DNA of 8,832 nt from an uncultured Bacteroidales bacterium (GCA_946614205.1 CAMOGR010000127.1:1-8832), one strand, 5' to 3'; positions 1-5,844 are shown, numbered from the stretch's first letter. Numbers and translations are program-made. Notes: generated by a model from the sequence alone, not told the origin.

Positions 1-553
1 TTACCTCGGCGAATTCCGTTCCCTTGGCGCGGAAGGAATCTATGAGGGCCTTCAGGCTCGCCACGAGGTGCTTGTTCATGCGCACGAAGGTGTAGCGGAA
101 CGCGGTGGGATATGCGTCGTTGGTGGACTGGGCGCAGTTAACGTGGTCGTTGGGGGAGCAGAACTGGTATTCGCCCTTGCGGTGACCCATCAGCTCCAGG
201 GCGCGGTTGGCGATGACCTCGTTGGCGTTCATGTTCACGGAGGTGCCGGCGCCGCCCTGCATCATGTCCACCGGGAACTGGTCGTGCAGCTTGCCGTCGG
301 TTATTTCACGGCAGGCGGCGATTATTGCGTCTGCAATTCCGCGGTCCAGGACGCCCAGTTCGGCATTTGCCTCGGCTGCGGCCATCTTTACGTAGGCCAT
401 CGAGATGATGTACTCCGGGTAGTGGAGCATCTTCGTGGTGGAGATTCTGTAGTTGTTGAGTGCCCTTTGTGTCTGGACACCGTAATAGGCCTCGGCGGGG
501 ACTTGAAGTTCGCCGAGCAGGTCGCTTTCCAGGCGGTAATCAGTTTGTGCCAT
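1..553 (-). CDS. aspA: Aspartate ammonia-lyase (aspartase), N-terminal 184 residues, cut by window edge
   Basis: Aspartase reversibly deaminates L-aspartate to fumarate and ammonia in the cytoplasm; family members are homotetramers of the aspartase/fumarase superfamily. The reading frame begins at the ATG on the minus strand (553-551) and stays open to position 1, giving 184 residues of an expected total of roughly 470. Recognisable blocks, compared with E. coli AspA from memory, are LLGELQVPAEAYYGVQT (residues 12-28), DQFPVDMMQGGAGTSVNMN (91-109), ELMGHRKGEYQ (120-130) and PNDHVNCAQSTNDAYPT (134-150). Thr104-Ser105 and Ser143-Thr144-Asn145 lie in the conserved substrate-binding blocks. The ELMGH-KGEYQ block and QSTND (rather than the QSSND typical of fumarase) favour aspartase over class II fumarase. 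The catalytic SS loop lies in the missing part. The gene is divergent from the TPR operon. In anaerobic Bacteroidales it would feed fumarate to fumarate respiration (inference). Confidence 0.93.
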   Translation of the reverse strand, partial: MAQTDYRLESDLLGELQVPAEAYYGVQTQRALNNYRISTTKMLHYPEYIISMAYVKMAAAEANAELGVLDRGIADAIIAACREITDGKLHDQFPVDMMQGGAGTSVNMNANEVIANRALELMGHRKGEYQFCSPNDHVNCAQSTNDAYPTAFRYTFVRMNKHLVASLKALIDSFRAKGTEFAEV

Positions 554-578
554 GATAGAAAAATAGGTTATTTGAACG

Positions 579-586
579 CAAAGGTA
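579..586 (-). promoter_or_regulatory. Bacteroidota -7 box for aspA
   Basis: Read on the minus strand this is TACCTTTG, a full match to the Bacteroidota sigma-ABfr -7 consensus TAnnTTTG. It lies 25 nt upstream of the aspA ATG, which leaves a short A/T-rich leader without a Shine-Dalgarno sequence, as is usual in this phylum. I see no convincing TTG at the expected -33 distance. That element is weakly conserved, so the call rests on the -7 box and its position. Confidence 0.55.
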
Positions 587-607
587 GTAATTTGGAACAA
601 AAATTGC

Positions 608-615
608 TATTTTTG
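608..615 (+). promoter_or_regulatory. Bacteroidota -7 box for the TPR-U32-SUI1-hemD-rnpA operon
   Basis: TATTTTTG matches TAnnTTTG exactly and lies 32 nt before the ATG of the TPR gene, predicting a start near 622 and a leader of about 25 nt. A TTTG occurs at 591-594, but the 13-nt gap to the -7 box is shorter than the usual 19 or so, so the -33 element is doubtful. The leader contains a 10-bp palindrome ACTTTAAAGT (636-645) immediately before the start codon, and no Shine-Dalgarno sequence. Confidence 0.55.
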
Positions 616-647
616 CCATTCGGTAACGAAATTAAACTTTAAAGTAT

Positions 648-1580
648 ATGAAAAAGATTTTAGTTTCCATTGCAGCGCTCTTTGCAGCAGCTGCCGTGAT
701 GTCTGCCCAGAGCATGGCAGACGCGACCGAAATTGCCAAACTCGCAAACGAATCCCTCGCCGCCGATGATTACGAGACCGCTCTCGCCGGTTTCCAGGAG
801 GCTCTCACCATGGCAGAAGCCTGCGGAGAAGAGGGTCTTGAGCTTGTCGCCACTTGCAAGAACGTCATTCCTTCCATAATCAGCCGCATAGCGAAGAATG
901 AACTCAAGGCCGGCAACTTCGACGCCGCCCTCGCAGCATTCGACAAGGCTTCCGCAGTCGGTGCGGAGTACGGAGAGACCGAGGTTGTGGAGGAGTCTGC
1001 CGGACTCATCCGTGAGACTTGGCTCCGCAAGGGCAACTCCCTGCTCAACGGCAAGGATTTCGCCGGTGCAGCCGACAGCTACGCCAAGGTTCTTGAGCTC
1101 GACCCTGCCAACGGTGTCGCCGCTCTGCGCAACGGTATGGCTCTCGAGGGCCTGGGCAAGGCCGCCGAGGCCGAAGAGGCCTACAAGCTCGCTGCCGCCA
1201 ACGGTCAGGAGAAGTCCGCAAAATCCCAGCTCGGCAAGATGTATCTGAAGCGTTCCGTCGCTTACCTCAAGGCCAAGAAGTATTCCGACGCCGTAAAGGA
1301 GGCTCTCGCATCCAACGAGTTCGCTCCCAATCCCCAGACTCTCCAGATCGCAGGACAGGCTTCCCAGGCTGCAGGCAAGAACGCGGACGCCATCAAGTAC
1401 TATGAGGATTATCTTGAGGCCGCTCCCAACGCCAAGAACGCAGGTCAGATTGCCTACACTCTCGGCGCTATGTACCAGAATGCCAAGAACAACGCCAAGG
1501 CTAAGGAATTCTACGCCAAGGCCGTAAACGATCCTAAACTCGGCGCCGACGCCCAGAAGGCGCTCAACGCCCTCAAATAA
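648..1580 (+). CDS. Secreted/periplasmic tetratricopeptide-repeat (TPR) protein
   Basis: This 310-residue protein has an N-terminal signal peptide: MKK, a hydrophobic Ala-rich stretch to about residue 18, and a likely signal peptidase I cut at MSA|QS (20/21). That places it in the periplasm or on the envelope. The rest is Ala-rich and helical with about six or seven TPR-like units, near residues 27-58, 77-106, 121-155, 158-185, 196-226, 232-262 and 266-296. Diagnostic pieces include AADDYETALAGFQEAL, AGNFDAALAAFDKA, YAKVLELDPANG and YYEDYLEAAPN. TPR proteins are scaffolds; I see no enzymatic domain and no partner is evident. It is the first gene of the tight operon: its TAA stop abuts the ATG of the U32 gene with no gap. 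Codons are strongly biased (ctc, aag, gcc, aac), suggesting high expression. The start is fixed by the signal peptide and the upstream -7 box. The exact role is unknown. Confidence 0.85.
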   Translation: MKKILVSIAALFAAAAVMSAQSMADATEIAKLANESLAADDYETALAGFQEALTMAEACGEEGLELVATCKNVIPSIISRIAKNELKAGNFDAALAAFDKASAVGAEYGETEVVEESAGLIRETWLRKGNSLLNGKDFAGAADSYAKVLELDPANGVAALRNGMALEGLGKAAEAEEAYKLAAANGQEKSAKSQLGKMYLKRSVAYLKAKKYSDAVKEALASNEFAPNPQTLQIAGQASQAAGKNADAIKYYEDYLEAAPNAKNAGQIAYTLGAMYQNAKNNAKAKEFYAKAVNDPKLGADAQKALNALK

Positions 1581-3479
1581 ATGACTCCGCTCGAGCTTCT
1601 TGCTCCTGCGCGTGACAAAACGGTCGGCATCGCGGCGATTGACTGCGGTGCCGATGCCGTTTACATCGCGGGTCCCGCCTGGGGCAACCGGTATGCCGCC
1701 GGCAACAGTCTGGACGACATCCGGGAGCTCTGCGCTTACGCCGGCAAGTTCGGGGTCCGTATATATCTTACAGTCAATACGCTCATCCGGGACGATGAAT
1801 GGGACGACGTGCATTCCATGATGCTTGCCGCCCAGGATGCCGGAGTGAGCGCTTTCATTTTCCGTGAGGAGAGGCTGCTGGAGTTCCCTGACATTGTGGT
1901 TCCCATGCACGCTTCTACCCAGTGCTCGCTCCGCACTGTGGAGGCGGCCAGGCATTTCGATTCGCTGGGCTGCTCGCGGCTGATTCTGGAGCGCGGCATT
2001 TCGCTGGACGACATCCGTGCCATCCGCGCCGCCGTGGGCTGCGAGCTGGAGTTCTTCGTCCACGGTGCGCTCTGCGTGTGTTACAGCGGGGAGTGCCGGT
2101 TGTCCGAGTATCTGGACGGCCGCAGTGCCGACCGCGGCGAGTGTATCCAGGCCTGCCGCAGCCTGTACGACCTTGTAGACGCTTCCGGGCGTGTTCTGGT
2201 GCGCGACAAGGCCCTTCTGTCGCTGCGGGACTTCAAGTTGCTCGGAAGGCTTTCCGACCTTGCCGACGCTGGCGTCTGTTCCTTCAAGATTGAAGGACGT
2301 CTCAAGAATGAGTCTTACGTCCGCAATGTGGTCCGGGAATACAGCATTGCCTTGGACGAGCTGGTCTCGCGCAATCCGGACAAGTACTGCCGTTCGTCTT
2401 TCGGGCATGTGTCAGGGGGCTTCCGTCCCAATTCCGACAAGACGTTCAACCGCGGGTACACCACCTGGTGGCTCGACGGCACCCGTGGCAAGTGGTCGTC
2501 GATGGACGCTCCCAAGTCGATGGGTGAGTACATCGGGGAGGTGGCTTCGGTGAAGCCCTCCGACGGCGCCCTGCGGGTTTCTGTGCGTCCCGCTTACAAT
2601 GGGCTTTCGCTGTCCAACGGTGACGGGCTGGCCTTTGCTGACGCTTCCGCCGTAAGGGGGTTCCGGGCCGACCGGGTTGAGGGGCTTTCGGTTTTCTGCA
2701 AGCGGGTCCAGGGGCTTCGTCCCGGTGTTCGGTTGTTCCGCAACAGCGACGCTGCTTTCGAGAGGGAGATTGAGGCCCGTCCGCCCAGGCGCGAGGTCGG
2801 GGTCGACCTGGACGTGTCGGTGCATGGGGCGTTTGTCATTGATATAGACGCCGTTACTGAGGATGGCCGGAAGGTTCGGAGCTCGTTCAATGCCGATGTC
2901 GAGAAGGCCGAAAACCGGGAACGCAGCGAGGCCATGCTTCGCGAGCAGCTCGGCAAGCGTGTGGATGAGTATAGCTTCCGTGTTCGGAGCGTTTCTTCTT
3001 CGGGGGCTCTGCCGCTGCTCAGCGCTTCTACCATCAATGCGATGAGGCGTTGTGTCGCTTCGGATATTCCTGTTTTTTCGGCACGCTGCTCCCGTCCGGT
3101 TGACTCCGGCCTCCCGTTACAAAAATTCTCCGCTGGCGCTCCGAATTTTCAAGGTCGGCCGGAACCAATCGGACTCCCGCAGCTTTCCTCTGAAAGACCC
3201 ACCGCAAGCGGCTGGTCCCTCCCGCTACAAGCCGCGGGTGGCTATGCCTTTCAGAGCGATTCTGCCTCCGTCACTCCTGCCTCCGGTCCGGCGGTGTCTT
3301 CTGTTGCGGAAGGTCCTCTGATGCGGACGCGCTATTGTATCAAGTATGAATTAGGATATTGTCCTAAATATCAGGGTGCAAAACCTACCGGTCCTTTATT
3401 TTTGGTCAACAACGGCCGCAAGCTTGCTCTCGGTTTCCATTGTGCCGAGTGTGAGATGACGGTCGACAAGTGTCAGTGA
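1581..3479 (+). CDS. rlhA: Peptidase U32-family protein, RlhA-like 23S rRNA hydroxylation protein, with an atypical linker
   Basis: The protein has 632 residues, close to E. coli RlhA (YdcP, about 650). RlhA is needed for hydroxylation of 23S rRNA C2501; U32 proteins are usually Fe-S RNA-modifying enzymes or partners rather than true peptidases. Matches, recalled from E. coli RlhA, include LELLAPARD (residues 4-12), GADAVYI (23-29), MHASTQCSLRTVE (109-121), FFVHGALCVCYSGEC (158-172), RSADRGECIQACR (181-193) and SFKIEGR (234-240). Cys165, Cys172, Cys188 and Cys192 match the four-Cys cluster spacing. A DUF3656-like region spans roughly 315-490. The C-terminus has the family's final Cys-rich block, with Cys586, Cys594, Cys621 and Cys624 (FHCAECEM). 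Between residues about 500 and 580 the expected NV-x-N-x2-A-x3-FY segment is absent, replaced by a Pro/Ser/Gly-rich stretch encoded by repeat-rich DNA. The gene abuts the TPR gene and ends 1 nt before the SUI1 gene. The family call is firm; the RlhA assignment is moderate. Confidence 0.82.
   Translation: MTPLELLAPARDKTVGIAAIDCGADAVYIAGPAWGNRYAAGNSLDDIRELCAYAGKFGVRIYLTVNTLIRDDEWDDVHSMMLAAQDAGVSAFIFREERLLEFPDIVVPMHASTQCSLRTVEAARHFDSLGCSRLILERGISLDDIRAIRAAVGCELEFFVHGALCVCYSGECRLSEYLDGRSADRGECIQACRSLYDLVDASGRVLVRDKALLSLRDFKLLGRLSDLADAGVCSFKIEGRLKNESYVRNVVREYSIALDELVSRNPDKYCRSSFGHVSGGFRPNSDKTFNRGYTTWWLDGTRGKWSSMDAPKSMGEYIGEVASVKPSDGALRVSVRPAYNGLSLSNGDGLAFADASAVRGFRADRVEGLSVFCKRVQGLRPGVRLFRNSDAAFEREIEARPPRREVGVDLDVSVHGAFVIDIDAVTEDGRKVRSSFNADVEKAENRERSEAMLREQLGKRVDEYSFRVRSVSSSGALPLLSASTINAMRRCVASDIPVFSARCSRPVDSGLPLQKFSAGAPNFQGRPEPIGLPQLSSERPTASGWSLPLQAAGGYAFQSDSASVTPASGPAVSSVAEGPLMRTRYCIKYELGYCPKYQGAKPTGPLFLVNNGRKLALGFHCAECEMTVDKCQ
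3110..3230 (+). repeat. Pair of 13-bp direct repeats bracketing the linker core
   Basis: CCTCCCGTTACAA (3110-3122) and CCTCCCGCTACAA (3218-3230) differ at one position and are 108 bp apart, exactly 36 codons. Both are read in the same frame as Leu-Pro-Leu-Gln (residues 511-514 and 547-550). The second copy lies largely in the loop of the nested palindrome. They could reflect an internal duplication or two related repeat units. Confidence 0.45.
3122..3149. repeat. Short inverted repeat in the same U32 linker
   Basis: AAAATTC (3122-3128) and GAATTTT (3143-3149) are perfect complements separated by 14 nt of GC-rich sequence. This A/T-rich pair stands out in an otherwise GC-rich gene and lies 38 nt upstream of the larger nested palindrome. 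It is in the same non-conserved part of the coding sequence and may belong to the same inserted unit (inference). Confidence 0.4.
3188..3256. repeat. Nested imperfect palindrome inside the U32 gene
   Basis: Outer arms CTCTGAAAG (3188-3196) and CTTTCAGAG (3248-3256) are perfect 9-bp complements. Inside lie CCACC (3199-3203) with GGTGG (3237-3241), then GCGGCT (3208-3213) with AGCCGC (3230-3235), around a 16-nt loop. Together they can fold as one bulged hairpin of about 69 nt with 20 paired positions. It encodes residues 536-559 in a part of the protein that does not match the U32/RlhA family. A nested structure of this kind inside a non-homologous, in-frame segment resembles palindromic repeat elements known to insert into genes in other bacteria (for example Rickettsia palindromic elements). 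That origin is inference, as no second full copy exists in this window. Confidence 0.6.
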
Positions 3480-3480
3480 T

Positions 3481-3825
3481 ATGTCAGACAACGATTGGAA
3501 GTCCCGTCTGGGCGTGGTCTATTCTACGAATCCGGACTTTAAGTATACCTCTGCAAGCGAGGCCGAGCCCGATACTCTTGAGCCGGGAAAGCAGAGGCTG
3601 ATTGTACGTATCGACCGTCGTCAGCGGGCCGGCAAGCAGGTTACTCTCGTGGAGGGTTTCGTGGGGCGGCAGGACGATCTTGCTGCCCTTGCCAAGGCTC
3701 TCAAGACGCGCTGCGGCGTGGGCGGTACTGCCAAGGACGGGGAAATCACCATCCAGGGCGACCTTCGTGACAAGGTTGTATCGCTCCTGCAGTCAATGGG
3801 TTACAACGCCAAAAGAGGTAACTGA
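3481..3825 (+). CDS. SUI1/eIF1-like translation initiation factor (YciH family)
   Basis: The 114-residue protein has a short variable N-terminus (1-36) followed by an eIF1/SUI1 fold. The family signature is clear: KQRLIVRIDRRQRAGKQVTL (37-56), EGF near 58-60, ALKTRCGVGGTAKDGEI (73-89), the IQGD turn (91-94) and a final GYNAKRGN. Eukaryotic and archaeal SUI1 proteins monitor start-codon recognition at the ribosomal P site. The bacterial YciH proteins are thought to affect initiation fidelity, but their role is less well defined. The length matches bacterial YciH (about 105-115). The ATG follows the U32 stop by one nucleotide, and the TGA overlaps the next gene's ATG by one nucleotide, so translational coupling is likely. 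Position beside an rRNA-modification gene fits a translation role. Confidence 0.9.
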   Translation: MSDNDWKSRLGVVYSTNPDFKYTSASEAEPDTLEPGKQRLIVRIDRRQRAGKQVTLVEGFVGRQDDLAALAKALKTRCGVGGTAKDGEITIQGDLRDKVVSLLQSMGYNAKRGN

Positions 3826-4529
3826 TGCCGGAGCTTTTTCAGCAGGGCACTCTTGAGATGTCCACTACGCCGATCGAATCCGCTGCACAGAGTGTGCTGT
3901 GGGGCGACGTTACGGTCAACCGCGTAGCGGTCATTGCCGTGCTGGTGCTTCTGGTCGTGGAGATTTACGACATCATTCATCTGGTGCAGCCTTTGCTTCG
4001 CTGCGTTCCTTTCTGGAAGGCCAACGTGGAGCTGGAGCACAGCGTGAGCATGGCCCGTACCCGCAATACCGTATCTTTCGTCTGCGGTCTGGCTTTCTGT
4101 GTGGTCGCTTCGCGTTTTTCGCTTCTCTCTCCTTCGTGGCTGGCGGCGATTCCGGCCCAGTGGCATCTTGCCGTCACGACTGGTCTGCTGTTCGGGTTCG
4201 TGCTGCTACGCTCTTTTCTGTATCTGCTTACTCCGCTTCGCAGTTCTTCCAGCGAGTTCAGCAGCAGCGTTCGCCACGCTTTTTACAATTACACTATAAT
4301 CTTTGTGCTTCTCGCATTGCTTTCCACGGTGGTTTTGGTCGCCGCAAGGGTTCCACAGGGCATTGTGAGGGTGATTTTGACCGTAGAGGCGGCGATTTTG
4401 TATCTGCTTGATATTAGGCGCACTGCGCAAATTTTATCGTCGCGTTATGGTGTTTTTCCAACTATTTTGTATCTTTGCGCCCTTGAACTTTTGCCAGCGG
4501 GCATTTTGATATTGACGTGTACGCAATGA
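3825..4529 (+). CDS. DUF4271-type polytopic membrane protein
   Basis: The protein has 234 residues and about six predicted transmembrane helices, near residues 33-55, 82-103, 114-136, 155-176, 180-197 and 212-232, with a short polar N-terminus. The C-terminal motif YGVFPTILYLCALELLPAG (208-226) resembles the conserved ILYLC-LE-P block of DUF4271 proteins, a Bacteroidota family of unknown function. The location directly before hemD, rnpA and yidD is the arrangement known for that family, which supports the call. The chosen ATG (3825) overlaps the SUI1 stop by one nucleotide. A second in-frame ATG at 3858 would remove 11 residues and is also possible. The stop overlaps the hemD ATG as ATGA. No catalytic motif is visible. 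A membrane or envelope role is all that can be inferred. Confidence 0.78.
   Translation: MPELFQQGTLEMSTTPIESAAQSVLWGDVTVNRVAVIAVLVLLVVEIYDIIHLVQPLLRCVPFWKANVELEHSVSMARTRNTVSFVCGLAFCVVASRFSLLSPSWLAAIPAQWHLAVTTGLLFGFVLLRSFLYLLTPLRSSSSEFSSSVRHAFYNYTIIFVLLALLSTVVLVAARVPQGIVRVILTVEAAILYLLDIRRTAQILSSRYGVFPTILYLCALELLPAGILILTCTQ
4470..4477 (+). promoter_or_regulatory. Possible internal -7 box ahead of hemD-rnpA-yidD
   Basis: TATCTTTG matches TAnnTTTG and lies 48 nt before the hemD ATG, at a dip in GC content near the 3' end of the DUF4271 gene. It could give hemD, rnpA and yidD extra transcription. The same bases encode the conserved Tyr-Leu-Cys of DUF4271, so the match may be a by-product of codon choice. 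No clear -33 TTG was found. Confidence 0.35.
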
Positions 4530-5257
4530 AGATACTTGTATCACAGAAAACTCCTTCCAACCTTAACACTTACAAGGCTCTGGAAGAGAAATACGGGGCG
4601 ACGATCGACTTTGAACCTTTCTTTCTCATCGAGCCCCTTAGCGCAAAGGAGTTCAGAGCCCAGCGCATCAACATCCCCGATTATACTGCTGTAGTCTTTT
4701 CGTCCAGGCATGCCATCGACGCATATTTCAAAATGTGCGAGGAGGTGCGTTTCAAAGTGCCCGAGACGATGAAATATTTCTGCACCACCGAGCTGGTCGC
4801 CCTGTACCTGCAGAAGCATGTCGTCTACCGTAAGCGCAAGATTTTCTTCGGTGACGGCACTGCCCAGAGCGTCGTTTCCCTCATAGGTCCCAAGCACAAG
4901 GGGGAGAAGTTCCTCATCACCACTTCCGCAGAGGCCAACAGCGGTCCCATCACCGCCCTCTTCGAGAAGGCCGGTCTCGATTTTACGGTGTCCGTCCTGG
5001 TGAAGTCCGTGGAACAGGACATTTCCGGGCTCGACCTCTCCCAGTACGGTGCTCTCGTGCTCTATAATCCTTACGACCTCAAGTCGCTGCTCTCCTCCTT
5101 CCCCGGTTTCGAGCAGGGAGACCTTGCCATCATTTCCTACGGCCGCAGCATAACGCGGGCGCTGGAGGAGGCCGGTTACAAGATTGCCGTCAAGGGCCCT
5201 TCCGAGGATGTCCCTTCTGCGGCGAAGGCCATCGATATCTTCTTAAGTACCAAGTAA
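4526..5257 (+). CDS. hemD: Uroporphyrinogen-III synthase
   Basis: HemD closes and isomerises hydroxymethylbilane to uroporphyrinogen III, the branch point to heme, siroheme and cobalamin-type tetrapyrroles; it is a soluble cytoplasmic enzyme. The 243-residue protein shows the two-domain layout of this very divergent family. The first half begins MKILVSQK and contains PDYTAVVFSSRHAIDAYF (51-68), the typical segment for a residue window after a buried strand. The second domain includes EKFLITTSAE (127-136), YGALVLYNPYDLKSLL (174-189) and a terminal AIISYGRSITRALEEAGY (201-218). The length fits the family (about 240-260). I chose the ATG at 4526 because it forms an ATGA overlap with the preceding stop and gives the usual MKILVS start; a GTG at 4517 would add three residues. 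The zero-gap junction with rnpA matches the Bacteroidales order. Confidence 0.85.
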   Translation: MKILVSQKTPSNLNTYKALEEKYGATIDFEPFFLIEPLSAKEFRAQRINIPDYTAVVFSSRHAIDAYFKMCEEVRFKVPETMKYFCTTELVALYLQKHVVYRKRKIFFGDGTAQSVVSLIGPKHKGEKFLITTSAEANSGPITALFEKAGLDFTVSVLVKSVEQDISGLDLSQYGALVLYNPYDLKSLLSSFPGFEQGDLAIISYGRSITRALEEAGYKIAVKGPSEDVPSAAKAIDIFLSTK

Positions 5258-5608
5258 ATGGCTCTGGGGCTCCCAAAAGAGGAAAGGCTGTGCGGACGTA
5301 CGGCCATCTCTGCCCTTATGAGCAAGGGCAAGTGGGAGCATACCGAGCATCTGCGGTGCTGCTTTGCCGCAGGCAACGGTCTGGAGCACAGCCGTCTGAT
5401 GGTTTCCGTGCCCAAGAAGTACTTCAAGCGTGCCGTGAAGCGCAATCTGCTCAAGCGTCGCATGCGTGAGGCCTACCGTCTGCAGAAAGAACTTCTGGGC
5501 GGCGGTTTCGACGTCCTGTTTTCGTACGGCAGCCCCGAGGTCGCCGACTTTTCCGTACTTAGCGCCGAGGTGGCTTCGCTGCTTGGCAAAATCGCTTCGA
5601 GGTCATGA
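5258..5608 (+). CDS. rnpA: Ribonuclease P protein component
   Basis: RnpA is the small basic protein that binds the RNase P RNA and helps it recognise and cleave the 5' leader of precursor tRNAs. The 116-residue length is normal. The hallmark RNR motif is present as [19 protein letters not shown] (56-74). The N-terminus [21 protein letters not shown] (5-25) matches the family's opening K-x-ERL block, and [16 protein letters not shown] (44-59) is the usual strand before the motif. In most bacteria rnpA follows rpmH. Here it follows hemD with no gap, and its stop shares four bases (ATGA) with the yidD start, as in other Bacteroidales. The catalytic RNA gene (rnpB) is not in the window. Confidence 0.92.
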   Translation: MALGLPKEERLCGRTAISALMSKGKWEHTEHLRCCFAAGNGLEHSRLMVSVPKKYFKRAVKRNLLKRRMREAYRLQKELLGGGFDVLFSYGSPEVADFSVLSAEVASLLGKIASRS

Positions 5609-5844
5609 CAGTCAGAGAAACAGTGCTCAGGGTGCTCTCGGCGCCGTTTATCCTGCTCATTCATTTCTACAGGTTCTGCATCTCACCGTTCACCCCGCCG
5701 AGCTGCCGCTTTACGCCTACCTGCTCCCAGTACGCCCTCGAGGCATTCCGCAAGTACGGCCCCGTCAAGGGCGGCTGGCTCTCGCTCAAGAGAATCCTCC
5801 GCTGCCATCCCTGGGGCGGCAGCGGCTATGACCCTGTGCCTTAG
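5605..5844 (+). CDS. yidD: Membrane protein insertion efficiency factor YidD
   Basis: YidD is a small inner-membrane-associated protein that aids YidC-dependent insertion of membrane proteins. The 79-residue protein has the hydrophobic/amphipathic N-terminal helix (about 7-29), the invariant [15 protein letters not shown] (34-48) and the closing [17 protein letters not shown] (63-79). Cys34, Cys40 and Cys67 are the conserved cysteines. The size and motifs are those of the whole family. The start is set by the ATGA overlap with rnpA. It is the last gene of the operon; its TAG stop overlaps the stop of the convergent esterase gene by three bases. yidC itself is not nearby, which is normal in Bacteroidota. 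Confidence 0.95.
   Translation: MTVRETVLRVLSAPFILLIHFYRFCISPFTPPSCRFTPTCSQYALEAFRKYGPVKGGWLSLKRILRCHPWGGSGYDPVP
5799..5825. terminator. GC-rich hairpin at the 3' end of yidD, possible bidirectional 3'-end structure
   Basis: CCGCTGCC (5799-5806) and GGCAGCGG (5818-5825) form a perfect 8-bp stem with an 11-nt loop. It lies 19 nt before the last base of the yidD stop and 15 nt past the last base of the esterase stop on the other strand. Neither side has an adjacent T tract, so this is not a classic intrinsic terminator. The sequence also encodes the conserved RCHPWGGSG of YidD, so codon constraint alone could produce it. Confidence 0.25.

Larger units (their letters stand above)
648..5844 (+). 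other. Seven-gene compact operon: TPR, U32, SUI1, DUF4271, hemD, rnpA, yidD
   Basis: All seven genes run in one direction. Successive junctions are stop-then-ATG with 0 nt (TPR/U32), 1 nt gap (U32/SUI1), 1 nt overlap (SUI1/DUF4271), 4 nt overlap (DUF4271/hemD), 0 nt (hemD/rnpA) and 4 nt overlap (rnpA/yidD). There is no room for terminators, and the starts lack Shine-Dalgarno sequences, so coupled translation of one transcript from the 608-615 promoter is the simplest reading. An internal promoter near 4470 is possible. Confidence 0.75.

Noticed and set aside
636..645. Palindrome ACTTTAAAGT before the TPR start as an operator
   Set aside because: It is short, A/T-only at the centre, and typical of Bacteroidota leaders; nothing else supports regulator binding.
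68..769. 233-residue plus-strand frame across the aspA and TPR starts
   Set aside because: It is antisense to conserved aspartase sequence and runs through the divergent promoter region into the TPR signal peptide in another frame.
660..2408. 582-residue open frame antisense to the TPR and U32 genes
   Set aside because: It overlaps two well-supported genes, has no recognisable domain, and long antisense frames arise readily from the biased GC-rich codons here.
3052..3321. Alternative plus frame across the U32 linker, considered as evidence of a frameshift
   Set aside because: Its translation does not contain the missing RlhA-type motif either, and the annotated frame continues into the recognisable C-terminal Cys block, so no frameshift is needed.
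3397..3404. TATTTTTG promoter-like box before the SUI1 gene
   Set aside because: It lies inside the U32 coding sequence (Leu-Phe-Leu codons) in an A/T-rich patch, 76 nt from the SUI1 start, with no -33 element; chance is likely.
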